Positions 1-7,488 of a stretch of DNA of 35,563 nt are shown piece after piece. The translations under genes and the position numbers were made by a program. Within the stretch, counting starts at the first letter, position 1; each line of letters starts with the position of its first letter. Below the pieces are notes generated by a model, which searched no databases, was not told where the DNA came from, and saw only the letters and a program-made list of their open reading frames with translations. The DNA comes from JALYUA01 sp038253555 (GTDB lineage Bacteria > Acidobacteriota > Thermoanaerobaculia > UBA5066 > Gp7-AA6): positions 1 to 35,563 of the forward strand of contig JBBSGZ010000025.1 in assembly GCA_038253555.1 (NCBI GenBank). Reading direction: 5' to 3'.

Positions 1-83
1 CGCGGGAGGAGTCTCCCGACCGAAGGGAGGGAGGAGCCTCCCGCGGCGGGAGCGGGAGCGAGCGAAGCGAGCGGAAGCGACGT
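1..83. repeat. Low-complexity GC-rich intergenic repeat
   Basis: This gene-free edge holds stacked short palindromes. An inverted repeat lies at 3-18 (CGGGAG, loop GAGT, CTCCCG), a near-perfect palindrome at 29-42 (GGGAGGAGCCTCCC), and a direct duplication of GCGAGCG units at about 58-73. It lies downstream of the minus-strand gene ending at 84, so its RNA would be that gene's 3' tail. No T-run follows, so it is not a classical terminator. A related phrase (GCGGGAGG followed by a GGCGGC/GCCGCC hairpin) occurs at about 25434-25454, which suggests a dispersed repeat family. Confidence 0.5.
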
Positions 84-440
84 TTAGGTGCCCTGCTCCA
101 TGTTCGCGACCGTGATCGTCTTCTTCTCTTTCGCCATCGAGCCCTTGATCGTCACCTTTTTGCCCGCCATGCCAGCCATCTTGGCCATCATCGCGTCGTC
201 GCCGGAAAGGACGAACACGCTCTTGTCGTCGGGCGTGTAGAGGGCCCAGCTGGCGCCCTTCTCCTTGACGCACTTTGCGGCGCAATCGGCGTGTTCGGCC
301 TTCGCGCCGGCAGCGCCGCAGTGGGTTTCGGTCACGTAGCCCGTCCAGGTGCCGTCGGACTTCTCTCCGGCGGGGGCGGCCAGGGCGACGAAGCCGAGGA
401 CGACCGCGGCGACCATCGCGCGGGACAGAATCTTTTTCAT
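84..440 (-). CDS. Small secreted Cys/Met-rich protein, unknown function
   Basis: The 118-residue product has a clear signal peptide: MKK start, hydrophobic core at about 8-22, and an APA cleavage site near residue 24. The mature part is about 94 residues. It opens with a TWTGYVTETHCG segment containing Cys41, then Cys53 and Cys57 in a C-x11-C-x3-C arrangement with a nearby His50. It ends in a probable beta-rich domain (KKVTIKGSM, KKTITVANM). The ATG at 440 is chosen over an in-frame ATG 16 codons upstream because GGAG lies just before it and the signal peptide starts there. The middle is Met-rich (DDAMMAKMAGMAGKK). Similar short secreted proteins with a GxVxxxxCG opening are common in Acidobacteriota, but I know of no proven role. 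Metal or redox chemistry in the periplasm is only a guess. It is divergent from the glycerate kinase gene. Confidence 0.8.
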   Translation of the reverse strand: MKKILSRAMVAAVVLGFVALAAPAGEKSDGTWTGYVTETHCGAAGAKAEHADCAAKCVKEKGASWALYTPDDKSVFVLSGDDAMMAKMAGMAGKKVTIKGSMAKEKKTITVANMEQGT

Positions 441-516
441 GCAGAACTCCGGTTGTTCGTTTCGGGTCCGGAAAATCCGGCTTTTCAAATCATATACGTT
501 AGGGCGCGTGCTTCGG
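441..516. promoter_or_regulatory. Divergent promoter region, secreted protein / glycerate kinase
   Basis: This 76-base gap separates two divergent genes. On the + strand TATACG (493-498), overlapping TACGTT (495-500), resembles a -10 box. It lies 7 nt upstream of a GTG at 508 and 18 nt upstream of the ATG at 517, so the kinase transcript would have a very short or absent leader. On the - strand a GGAG lies just upstream of the secreted-protein start at 440. No convincing -35 box is visible for either direction. Confidence 0.4.
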
Positions 517-1662
517 ATGACGTCCCAGAGGGATCTGCTTTCGGGACTGTTCCGGACGGCGCTGATCGCCGTCGACCCCGTCCGCGCGGTTTCCCGGGCC
601 CTGGAGGAGCCGCGGATTCGCTCCCGGCTTCGGCAGGGGCGGCGCCTGGGCGTCTTGGCGGTCGGAAAGGCCGCGTCCGGGATGTTCGACGGAGTTCCTC
701 CCGGCGCGGTCGACCGCGCCGTGGTCGTCCTGCCGCGCGGCTACCCCTCGCTGACGCGCCCCGGAGTCGAAGTCTGCATGGCTTCCCATCCCGAGCCCGA
801 CGCCTCGAGCGTCGAGGCGGCCCGGCGCGCGATCGAGTTTTTTGCCGGGTTCGGTCCGGCAGACGTGATCCTCTGCCTCGTCTCCGGAGGCACGTCCTCC
901 CTTCTCTGCCTGCCCCTTCCCGGGATTTCCCTGGCGGCCAAGCGGAAGCGGATCCGGGAGCTCTCGCGTTCGGGAGCTTCGATCGCAGAGCTCAATGCGC
1001 TGCGGACGTCCCTCTCCCTCGTCAAGGGGGGCGGCCTCGGACGCGCTACGGAGGCGGCTCTCGTCACTCTGCTTCTGTCGGACGTGCCGGGCGACCGCCC
1101 GGAGCTCGTCGGTTCCGGTCCCACGATCCGACGCCGTCGCCGCGACCTCGTCCGTGTCGTGGCCTCCAACCGGATGGGACTCGAGGCCGCCGCCGATCTG
1201 GCTCTCCGGCGCGGGCTCGTGCCGCAGATCCGCCAAAGACGTCTGGCGGGAGAGGCGGCCGAAGAGGGCCGGCATATCGCGCGTTCGCTGCTGAGGCTCG
1301 CTCCCCGGCGGATCTTTCTCGCCGGCGGCGAGACGACCGTGACCCTGCCGCCGCGCGCGGGCCGGGGCGGCAGGGCGCTCGAGCTGGCGCTCTCGGCCGC
1401 GCAGGAGCTCGAGGGATCGGCCGGCGCGCTCCTCGCGGCGGGTTCCGACGGCCGGGATGGGGGATCCTGGGCGGCCGGCGCGTTCGCCGACGGCACGACA
1501 GTCGAACGCTCCCGCGAGCGGGGACTCTCCGCCGAGCGCGCCCTCTCCCGGCACGACACGGAGCCGTTCTTCGACAGGCTCGGCGACCTCTTCGTGACGG
1601 GCCCTACGGGGACCAACGTCTGCGACTGGGTATTCGGGATAGGCCCTAAAACATTGATATAA
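517..1662 (+). CDS. Glycerate 2-kinase (MOFRL/TtuD family)
   Basis: The 381-residue protein matches the type-2 glycerate kinase family, which phosphorylates D-glycerate to 2-phosphoglycerate in glyoxylate, serine or hydroxypyruvate metabolism. Visible signatures are VGKAASGM near the N-terminus, the glycine-rich CLVSGGTSSLLCLP segment, NALRTSLSLVKGGGL, a LLLSDVPGD loop, the LAGGETTV segment that opens the MOFRL domain, AAGSDGRDG, and a C-terminal GPTGTNV. Many relatives exceed 420 residues, so this is a compact member. An in-frame GTG at 508 is an alternative start: it lies 7 nt after a -10-like TACGTT and would suit a leaderless mRNA. The radical SAM gene begins 13 bases after its stop and may have its own promoter inside this gene's end. 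Confidence 0.87.
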   Translation: MTSQRDLLSGLFRTALIAVDPVRAVSRALEEPRIRSRLRQGRRLGVLAVGKAASGMFDGVPPGAVDRAVVVLPRGYPSLTRPGVEVCMASHPEPDASSVEAARRAIEFFAGFGPADVILCLVSGGTSSLLCLPLPGISLAAKRKRIRELSRSGASIAELNALRTSLSLVKGGGLGRATEAALVTLLLSDVPGDRPELVGSGPTIRRRRRDLVRVVASNRMGLEAAADLALRRGLVPQIRQRRLAGEAAEEGRHIARSLLRLAPRRIFLAGGETTVTLPPRAGRGGRALELALSAAQELEGSAGALLAAGSDGRDGGSWAAGAFADGTTVERSRERGLSAERALSRHDTEPFFDRLGDLFVTGPTGTNVCDWVFGIGPKTLI

Positions 1663-1663
1663 T
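1658..1663 (+). promoter_or_regulatory. Perfect -10 box (TATAAT) before radical SAM gene
   Basis: A consensus TATAAT overlaps the stop codon of the glycerate kinase gene and ends 12 nt before the ATG at 1676. Initiation about 7 nt downstream would leave a leader of only about 5 nt. No Shine-Dalgarno sequence lies between box and start, which fits a leaderless or near-leaderless transcript. No good -35 hexamer is visible at 16-18 nt spacing. Confidence 0.45.
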
Positions 1664-1675
1664 TGCGGGTTCGCC

Positions 1676-3259
1676 ATGAGACCGACCGACAAAAACCGGG
1701 AGCTCGCCTCCCTCGAACGATTCACGGAGAAGCCCAAACGGTTTGGCGCGTACCGGATCGCGCTCGGGTTCCCCAACTCCTACGAGATCGGGATGTCGAA
1801 CCTCGGCTTTCAGTGGGTGTTCCGGCTCTTAAACCGCGTTCCGGATCTCGTGTGCGAGCGCTTCTTCTTCGACGAAGGGGAACCGGCCGTCACGTTCGAG
1901 ACGGGCGCCTCGCTGTCGGATTTCGGGCTTCTGGCGTGGTCGCTCTCGTGGGAGATGGATGTCGTCAACATCCTGAGGACTCTCCGCGCCGCCGGCATCC
2001 CGGAGCGGCGCGCCGCCCGCGACGAACGCCATCCCGTTCTTCTCGTCGGCGGCGACATTGCGCGGATGAATCCCGCTGCGATCACGCCGTTCGTCGACAT
2101 CTTTGCTCTCGGCGACGGCGAGCGGCTGGTCCCTCACATCGCGGAGCTCGTCCAGTCGGGGCTCTCGCGCGAGGACTTCCTCGCGGCGGCGGCGAAGGTG
2201 CCGGGTTTCTTCGTTCCGGCGATCCACGGACCGCGCGCTGAGGCGGCGGAGAGCGGAAAGGTCGTCATCCAGCAGCCGATGTCGCGCAAGGACATCACGG
2301 CGTTCTTCGAGGTCCCGCACACAACCGTCCTGACCCCGCGGGCGGAGCTCGCCGACAAGCTCCTGATCGAGATCTCGCGCGGGTGCACCGAGATGTGCCG
2401 GTTCTGCTGGGCCGCCTACGCGATGGCTCCGATCAAGCAATACCCCGCCGCGTCGATCCTGAAGATCGCCCGGGAGGCGCGTCCGCTGACCGACCGCACG
2501 GGATTGATCGCGACGGCGGTCTGCGACCACCCCGAGATCGAGACCATCCTCGCCGGCCTCTCGGAGCTCGAGTTTCACATCGCGCTCTCCTCCATCAAGA
2601 TCGACGCGATCGAAGCGCCGATCCTGAAAATCCTGGCACGCCAGGGCGAAAGAGCTCTGGCGATCGCACCGGAGGCCGGGAACGAGCGCCTCCGGCGGCA
2701 CATCAACAAGAAGGTTTCCGACGCGATGCTGCGGGAGAAGGCGCGCCTGGTGTTCGCGAACGGATTCACGCGGCTGAAGCTGTACCTGCAGGTCGGGCTG
2801 CCGTCGGAGACGGACGAGGACGTCCGGGACATCGTCCGCACCGTGTCCGACCTGCGGGAGATCGCGATCGCGGAAGGGCGCGCCGCCGGCCGTGTCGCTC
2901 AGCTCGTCCCGAGCGTCAACGCTTTCATCCCCAAACCACACACGCCCTATGAGGACGAGTCCCTCGCTCCCGAGGCTTACCTCAAGGAGAAGCTCACCTT
3001 CCTGAAGGGCGAGTTCGAGGGAATGGGTCATGTGGCGTTCCGCGGAATGTCGGTGGGCGAAGCGGTGTGGGAGGCGTACCTTGCCAAGATGGACGAGACG
3101 GGCGCCGACATCCTCGAGCAGGCGGCCTCCGGCGTTCCCGTCCGCCGGCTTCTGAAGGAGCATCGCGAGCGGATCGCCGCGGTCGTGCGGCCCACTTCGG
3201 TGAATCCCGCGGCCGCGTCGGCGCCTCCCGCCCCCTGGGCCTTCATCTCCAAGCGCTGA
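1676..3259 (+). CDS. B12-binding-type radical SAM protein
   Basis: The 527-residue protein carries the radical SAM cluster motif C237-x3-C241-x2-C244 (RGCTEMCRFCWAAY), which binds the 4Fe-4S cluster that cleaves S-adenosylmethionine. The N-terminal ~200 residues look like a Rossmann-type cobalamin-binding domain (PNSYEIGMSNLGF, LLVGGDIARMNP, FALGDGERLV), as in B12-dependent radical SAM enzymes. The core continues with IALSSIKIDAI, IAPEAGNERLRRHINKK and LKLYLQVGLPSETDED, typical of the Elp3/MiaB/YgiQ-like fold. The substrate is unknown. It resembles widespread uncharacterised bacterial proteins of this class. The start is preceded by a TATAAT box and no ribosome binding site. The next gene starts 22 bases after its stop. 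Confidence 0.88.
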   Translation: MRPTDKNRELASLERFTEKPKRFGAYRIALGFPNSYEIGMSNLGFQWVFRLLNRVPDLVCERFFFDEGEPAVTFETGASLSDFGLLAWSLSWEMDVVNILRTLRAAGIPERRAARDERHPVLLVGGDIARMNPAAITPFVDIFALGDGERLVPHIAELVQSGLSREDFLAAAAKVPGFFVPAIHGPRAEAAESGKVVIQQPMSRKDITAFFEVPHTTVLTPRAELADKLLIEISRGCTEMCRFCWAAYAMAPIKQYPAASILKIAREARPLTDRTGLIATAVCDHPEIETILAGLSELEFHIALSSIKIDAIEAPILKILARQGERALAIAPEAGNERLRRHINKKVSDAMLREKARLVFANGFTRLKLYLQVGLPSETDEDVRDIVRTVSDLREIAIAEGRAAGRVAQLVPSVNAFIPKPHTPYEDESLAPEAYLKEKLTFLKGEFEGMGHVAFRGMSVGEAVWEAYLAKMDETGADILEQAASGVPVRRLLKEHRERIAAVVRPTSVNPAAASAPPAPWAFISKR

Positions 3260-3281
3260 CTTCCAGGGACGCAGACCCGTC

Positions 3282-4742
3282 ATGAAAGTCGTTCCGCCGC
3301 CCTCACCGCGCGCTCGCGTCTCGCGGGCCGCCGCGCTGGCGGCGCTTCTGTGGGCCGGCTTTTCGCCGTGGGTCCCTCCGGCTCGCGCGCTCGATTTGCC
3401 GCTCACGAGTGCGCCTCGCGAGATGTTCCGGACGCACCGCGAGAAGTTCCTCTCGAAGCTGCCCCCCGGCTCGGTGGCGGTCCTTCACGGAGCGCCGCTC
3501 CGGAAGATGTCGAACGACACCGAGTACCTCTACCGGCAGGATTCGGACTTTTACTACCTGACCGGACTCGAGGACCCGGACGCAATCGCCCTGTTCCGTC
3601 CCGGCGCCGCGGACGGCAAGCGATACGTCCTGTTCGTCCGGGCGAGAGACCCGCGCGCGGAGGCCTGGCAGGGGCCGCGACCCGGCCCGGAAGGCGCGGT
3701 CGCCGCCTTCGGCGCCGATGCCGCGTTTCCGGTTGCCGACTTTCAGGATTCGATCGGCAGGTCGGAAGGTCGGGGACCCGTCAGCGGGTATCTCGCCGGC
3801 GTGGACACCCTGTACCTCTGGGACGGCGGCGACGTCAAGTGGGCGGATCGATTCCGCGAAACGCTGGCGACGCTGCGCGATCGGGATACGGGACCTTCCA
3901 CCATCACGGACGCCCGCGAGCTCCTTCACGAGCTGCGGCTCGTCAAGGACGCCCACGAGCTGGCGCTCCTGCGCCGGGCCTCCGAGATCTCCGCTCGCGC
4001 TCATGTCGTCGCGATGGCCGCCGCGGCCCCGGGGCGCTACGAGTTCGAGGTGCAGCACGCGCTCGACGCCTCCTGCGGCGCCAGCGGCGCCCGCCGTATG
4101 GCGTATCCGTCGATCGCGGCTTCGGGCCCGAACTCCGTCTTCCTGCACTGGGACCGGAACGACCGCCAGTTGAACGACGGCGATCTCCTCTTAAACGACT
4201 CGGGCGCGGAGTACGGTTACTACGCGGCGGACGTCACGCGCACGTACCCGGTGAACGGCCGGTTTTCCGCGGAGCAGCGCGCCGTCTACGAAGTCGTGCT
4301 GGCCGCGCAGAAAGCGGCGATCGCCCGGATACGCCCCGGCGCGATGCACGACGACATCGAGCAGGCCTCGGCGCGCGCGCAGACGGAAGGGCTGGTGCGG
4401 ATCGGCCTTCTCTCCGGGGACGTCGACCGGCTCGTCGCGGAGCGCGCGTACTTCAAGTTCACCCGGCATGGAATCTCCCACTGGGTCGGCATGGACGTGC
4501 ACGATCCCTCGCGGTATCGCGTGGGCTCGGCGTCGCGGACTCTCGCCCCGGGGATGGTCCTGACCGTCGAGCCGGGGATCTACGTACCGGCCAACATGCC
4601 GGGGGTGGACCACAAGTGGTGGAATATCGGCGTCCGGATCGAAGACACGCTCGCCGTCACGGCGACGGGATCGGAATGCCTTTCCTGCGTCGCCCCCAAA
4701 GAGACGGCCGACGTGGAGAAGGCCGTCCGGAACAAGCGGTAG
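3282..4742 (+). CDS. Secreted Xaa-Pro aminopeptidase (aminopeptidase P family)
   Basis: The 486-residue protein has an N-terminal signal peptide (hydrophobic stretch about 15-30, cleavage after ARA near residue 36). An AMP_N-type domain follows (SNDTEYLYRQDSDFYYLTGL), then a pita-bread metallopeptidase domain. The five metal ligands of aminopeptidase P are recognisable: D306 and D317 (LLLNDSGAEYGYYAADVTRT), H400 (HGISHWVGMDVHD), E430 (TVEPGIYV) and E454 (GVRIEDT). The family removes N-terminal residues preceding proline using two Mn ions. The E. coli relative PepP is cytoplasmic, so periplasmic export is the notable feature here and suggests peptide scavenging. It lies between the radical SAM gene and a YqfO-type gene on the same strand. 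Confidence 0.92.
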   Translation: MKVVPPPSPRARVSRAAALAALLWAGFSPWVPPARALDLPLTSAPREMFRTHREKFLSKLPPGSVAVLHGAPLRKMSNDTEYLYRQDSDFYYLTGLEDPDAIALFRPGAADGKRYVLFVRARDPRAEAWQGPRPGPEGAVAAFGADAAFPVADFQDSIGRSEGRGPVSGYLAGVDTLYLWDGGDVKWADRFRETLATLRDRDTGPSTITDARELLHELRLVKDAHELALLRRASEISARAHVVAMAAAAPGRYEFEVQHALDASCGASGARRMAYPSIAASGPNSVFLHWDRNDRQLNDGDLLLNDSGAEYGYYAADVTRTYPVNGRFSAEQRAVYEVVLAAQKAAIARIRPGAMHDDIEQASARAQTEGLVRIGLLSGDVDRLVAERAYFKFTRHGISHWVGMDVHDPSRYRVGSASRTLAPGMVLTVEPGIYVPANMPGVDHKWWNIGVRIEDTLAVTATGSECLSCVAPKETADVEKAVRNKR

Positions 4743-4788
4743 AAGAAGTTCGATCGGATTGGCCGCCTCGTCTCGCTCGGAGGGGAAC

Positions 4789-5145
4789 ATGGAATTCCGG
4801 CCAGTCTGGCGCGTTACGACCTTCGTCCCCCCCGAGAACGTGGACGCCGTCGTCGACGCGATCGTGGCGGTGAACCCCCTCGGGGATGGCGGATACGACC
4901 GGGTCTGCTGGAAGTCCGCGGTGGGAGTCGAGCAGTTCCGGCCACTCGAAGGCTCGAATCCCACGCACGGAAAAGTCGGCGAGGTCTCCCGCTGCGCGAC
5001 CGTACGGCTCGAGTTCGTGCTGCCCCGGGTTCCCGAATTGCTGCGCCGCGTTCTCGAGGAGGGGCTCTATCCCGCCCATCCCTGGGAAAAACCCGCCGTT
5101 TTCATCGACGAAACGACCGTGACGCTCAACGCTGCTTCCGGCTGA
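4789..5145 (+). CDS. Stand-alone YqfO/NIF3-associated domain protein
   Basis: This 118-residue protein matches the small YqfO-type domain of CutA-like ferredoxin fold that is often inserted in NIF3-family proteins. Diagnostic pieces are TTFVPPENVDAVVDAI near the N-terminus, GGYDRVCWKSAVGVEQFRPLE and GSNPTHGKVGEV in the middle, and AHPWEKPAVFI near the end. No NIF3 metal-binding halves flank it, so the domain is encoded alone. The ATG at 4789 is preferred over one at 4759 because CGGAGGGG stands 3-10 nt before it and the fold starts there. Function is unknown; a trimeric ligand- or metal-binding role is a family-based guess. It converges on the diacylglycerol-kinase-like gene. Confidence 0.8.
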   Translation: MEFRPVWRVTTFVPPENVDAVVDAIVAVNPLGDGGYDRVCWKSAVGVEQFRPLEGSNPTHGKVGEVSRCATVRLEFVLPRVPELLRRVLEEGLYPAHPWEKPAVFIDETTVTLNAASG

Positions 5146-5261
5146 GAAGAGGCCTCGCCTCGCCCCGGACCTCCGCGGGAGCGGAGAACCTGGAGCCGGC
5201 CGGCTGCCTGTGAGGGCGGGAAAGAATCTGAAGTGAGCCGGGATTCGACGCTGACGCATGA

Positions 5262-5282
5262 CGCCTGACCCCCGGTCAGGCG
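5262..5282. terminator. Perfect 9-bp hairpin between convergent genes
   Basis: CGCCTGACC (5262-5270), a CCC loop and GGTCAGGCG (5274-5282) form a perfect 9-bp stem that overlaps the last codon and stop of the minus-strand gene. It lies between two convergent genes, so it could stop or stabilise transcripts from both sides, but it lacks a T-run on either strand. The same GGTCAGGCG / CGCCTGACC words recur before mreB and mrdA. Confidence 0.45.
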
Positions 5283-6163
5283 CCGGGAACCAGAATCGTG
5301 ACTTCGTGCTCCGAAGCGCGGCAGACGATGGGCGTTTCGAGGACACAGTCGCCGTCCACCTGGACCTCCACGGGATATGTCTCGAGGGAACGGATCTCGA
5401 TCGTCCTTCCGCGGACCGTCCGGGCGATTCCGTCCTCGAGGTGGCGCGATTTCCCGCGCTCCATGCGCTGGAAGAGCGAGAAGAACTTCCACCGGCTGCG
5501 GCCCGCGAAGATCATCACGTCCATTTCGAGCGCCTCGATCGACGCCTCGGGAGCGATGATCCATTCTCCCGCGTAGCGCGAGGCGTGACAGACCACGGCG
5601 AACGTGGCTTCCTGGGCCGCGCCGTCGACGACCACCTCGAGCCGCGGAAATTCGTAGCGGAAAAACTCCGGCGCGACCGTGCAGAAAATCCCGGCGCGGC
5701 CGAACCAGCGTTTGAGAAGCGGGCTCATCTTTCCCATGATCCGCGCGTCCAGGCCCGCCCCGGCCCAGAGGAGAAACGGCCGGTCGTTGGCCATCAGGAG
5801 CCGCACGCGCCGCGGCCTTCCGGAGATGAGGAGCTCCTTCGCGTGCTCGATCGCGAGCGGGATCGAGAGCTCGCGGGCCAGCACGTTCGAAGTCCCGCCG
5901 GGGAGCACCGCCAGCGGGACCTCGGAGCCGGAGAGCCCCCACGCGGCCTCCGAGATCGTGCCGTCGCCGCCGCAGGCGGCCACGAGGTCCACTCCGCGCT
6001 GGACGAAGTCGCGGACGATCTCGGTGGCGTGACTCGGTCCCTCCGTAGGGGCGTTGACGAGCTCGATCCCTCGCGGCCTCATCTCTTCGATCAGCCGGGC
6101 CATCCGGCGGCGGCGGTCCCTCTGTCCCGCCGTGGGGTTGTAGACCAAAACCCCGCGCCTCAT
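5276..6163 (-). CDS. Diacylglycerol/lipid kinase family protein (DagK/YegS type)
   Basis: The 295-residue protein has the DAGK catalytic-domain signatures: VYNPTAG at residues 7-13, the nucleotide loop ACGGDGTISEA with GGDGT at 65-69, and LPGGTSNVLARELSIP with PGGTSN at 88-93. The C-terminal beta-sandwich contains DVMIFAGRSRWKF and VQVDGDC, as in YegS/DgkB. Members phosphorylate diacylglycerol, sphingosine or phosphatidylglycerol with ATP, usually at the membrane surface. The exact lipid cannot be read from sequence. It is the last gene of the minus-strand run, 248 bases after ruvB. Confidence 0.9.
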   Translation of the reverse strand: MRRGVLVYNPTAGQRDRRRRMARLIEEMRPRGIELVNAPTEGPSHATEIVRDFVQRGVDLVAACGGDGTISEAAWGLSGSEVPLAVLPGGTSNVLARELSIPLAIEHAKELLISGRPRRVRLLMANDRPFLLWAGAGLDARIMGKMSPLLKRWFGRAGIFCTVAPEFFRYEFPRLEVVVDGAAQEATFAVVCHASRYAGEWIIAPEASIEALEMDVMIFAGRSRWKFFSLFQRMERGKSRHLEDGIARTVRGRTIEIRSLETYPVEVQVDGDCVLETPIVCRASEHEVTILVPGA

Positions 6164-6411
6164 CGCGCGATGCGTTCCCGGCCGACCGATGCACGCCGCC
6201 GGAAGGCCGGAGCAGGAAGAGGCCCGCGGGCAACGCGGCGAGAGCCAGGCAGGAGCGCCGAGCGCGCGGGGCCGAGGGATCTCCGGCCGTCAAAGCTCCG
6301 CGTGTTCGAGGCTGCGGCGGCGAGGATCATTTTAGCGGCCGAGATTCCTTTCGCGGGTGGGGCCCCGGATGCCGGACGCGTTCCCGCACCCGCGTCCTTC
6401 CGTTGCCGTGA
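6164..6411. other. Gap between ruvB and the DagK-like gene
   Basis: This 248-base spacer has a minus-strand TAAAAT at 6329-6334 that could be a -10 box for the kinase gene, giving a leader of about 160 nt. A 56-codon minus-strand reading frame starts at 6330 and its TGA overlaps the kinase ATG (6160-6330). Its predicted product is compositionally like random GC-rich sequence, so I do not call it a gene. No terminator hairpin with a T-run was seen after ruvB. Confidence 0.35.
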
Positions 6412-7434
6412 TCAGAAAAGCGAACCGTCCCGGAGCGGCGGCGTGATGCCGAGATGGCGGTAGGCGCTCGCCGAGGCGATCCGGCCTCGCGGCGTGCGCT
6501 GGAGAAAGCCCGCCTGGATCAGGTAGGGCTCGTAGAGGTCCTCGAGGGTCCCGCGATCTTCCCCGATCGACGCGGCGATCGATCCGATGCCGACCGGCCC
6601 GCCGGAGAACTTCTCGATGATGGTCGAGAGGATCCGGCGGTCGACCTCGTCGAAGCCGTGCTCGTCGACTTCCAGCCGAGCGAGCGCCTGGCGCGCGGTT
6701 TCGAGATCGATGGCGGATTTTCCGCCCACCTCCGCGAAATCCCGCAGCCGGCGGAGAAGCCGGTTGGCAATGCGGGGGGTCCCCCGGCTGCGCCCCGCGA
6801 TCTCCCGGGCCGCGTCGTCGGAGATGCGGATCCCGAGGATCTGCGACGAACGGTCGATGATCAGCGCCAGGGAGGCGACATCGTAGAAGTCGAGGCGCAG
6901 AGCGATCCCGAAGCGCGCGTGCAGAGGCTGGGAAAGAAGGCCGGGACGCGTGGTCGCACCGATCAGGGTGAATGCCGGCAGGTCGATCTTCATCGTCCGG
7001 GCCATCGGGCCTTCGCCGATTAGAATGTCGAGCCGGAAATCCTCCATCGCGGGATAGAGAATCTCCTCGACAGCGGGGTTCAAACGGTGGATCTCGTCGA
7101 CGAACAGGACGTCCTTCGCCTGCAGGTTCGTCAGGATCCCGGCGAGATCTCCCGCGCGGGTAATCATCGGGCCTGAGGTGACCCGCAGGCCGGCCCCCAT
7201 TTCGCGCGCGACGATGTGGGCGAGCGTGGTCTTTCCGAGCCCCGGAGGCCCCGTCAGCAGCACGTGATCGAGAGGATCACCCCGCCCTTTCGCGGCCATG
7301 AGAAAAACCCCGAGGTTGTCCCGCACCTTCTTCTGCCCGATGTACTCCGCGAGCCACTGGGGACGGAGCTTGGGCTCGACGGCGATGTCGTCGTCGAGAG
7401 CCGTTCCGGCGAGGACGTCCTTTTCGTCGGTCAT
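6412..7434 (-). CDS. ruvB: Holliday junction branch migration ATPase RuvB
   Basis: The 340-residue protein is RuvB, the hexameric AAA+ motor that drives Holliday junction branch migration with RuvA. Visible are LRPQWLAEYIGQ, Walker A GPPGLGKTT with Lys68, TSGPMITRAGDLA, Walker B FVDEIHRLNP (Asp113, Glu114), sensor I IGATTRPGLL, the arginine-finger region HARFGI, sensor II RSRGTPRIANRLLRR, and a winged-helix end with EPYLIQAGFLQRTPRGR. Length is normal for the family. The usual TTRAGLL reads TTRPGLL here, a mild variation. It lies 54 bases downstream of ruvA on the same strand; no ruvC is present in the window. Confidence 0.98.
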   Translation of the reverse strand: MTDEKDVLAGTALDDDIAVEPKLRPQWLAEYIGQKKVRDNLGVFLMAAKGRGDPLDHVLLTGPPGLGKTTLAHIVAREMGAGLRVTSGPMITRAGDLAGILTNLQAKDVLFVDEIHRLNPAVEEILYPAMEDFRLDILIGEGPMARTMKIDLPAFTLIGATTRPGLLSQPLHARFGIALRLDFYDVASLALIIDRSSQILGIRISDDAAREIAGRSRGTPRIANRLLRRLRDFAEVGGKSAIDLETARQALARLEVDEHGFDEVDRRILSTIIEKFSGGPVGIGSIAASIGEDRGTLEDLYEPYLIQAGFLQRTPRGRIASASAYRHLGITPPLRDGSLF

Positions 7435-7488
7435 CGAGAGCTGTGCGTCATGCGTTGTCGGTGTTCGGTGCGATGCGCCACGAGCTCA

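Noticed and set aside
1829..3406. Long minus-strand open frame opposite the radical SAM gene
   Set aside because: It is a shadow of a GC-rich gene: Arg/Asp/Gly-rich, no domain, and fully overlaps a clear radical SAM gene. The same holds for other long overlapping frames, for example 291-1649 (+), 8502-10631 (+) and 30914-32611 (-).
6160..6330. 56-codon minus-strand frame overlapping the DagK-like start
   Set aside because: Its start lies right on a TAAAAT box and its stop overlaps the kinase ATG, but the residues look like random GC-rich translation (Arg, Ala, Pro) with no domain.
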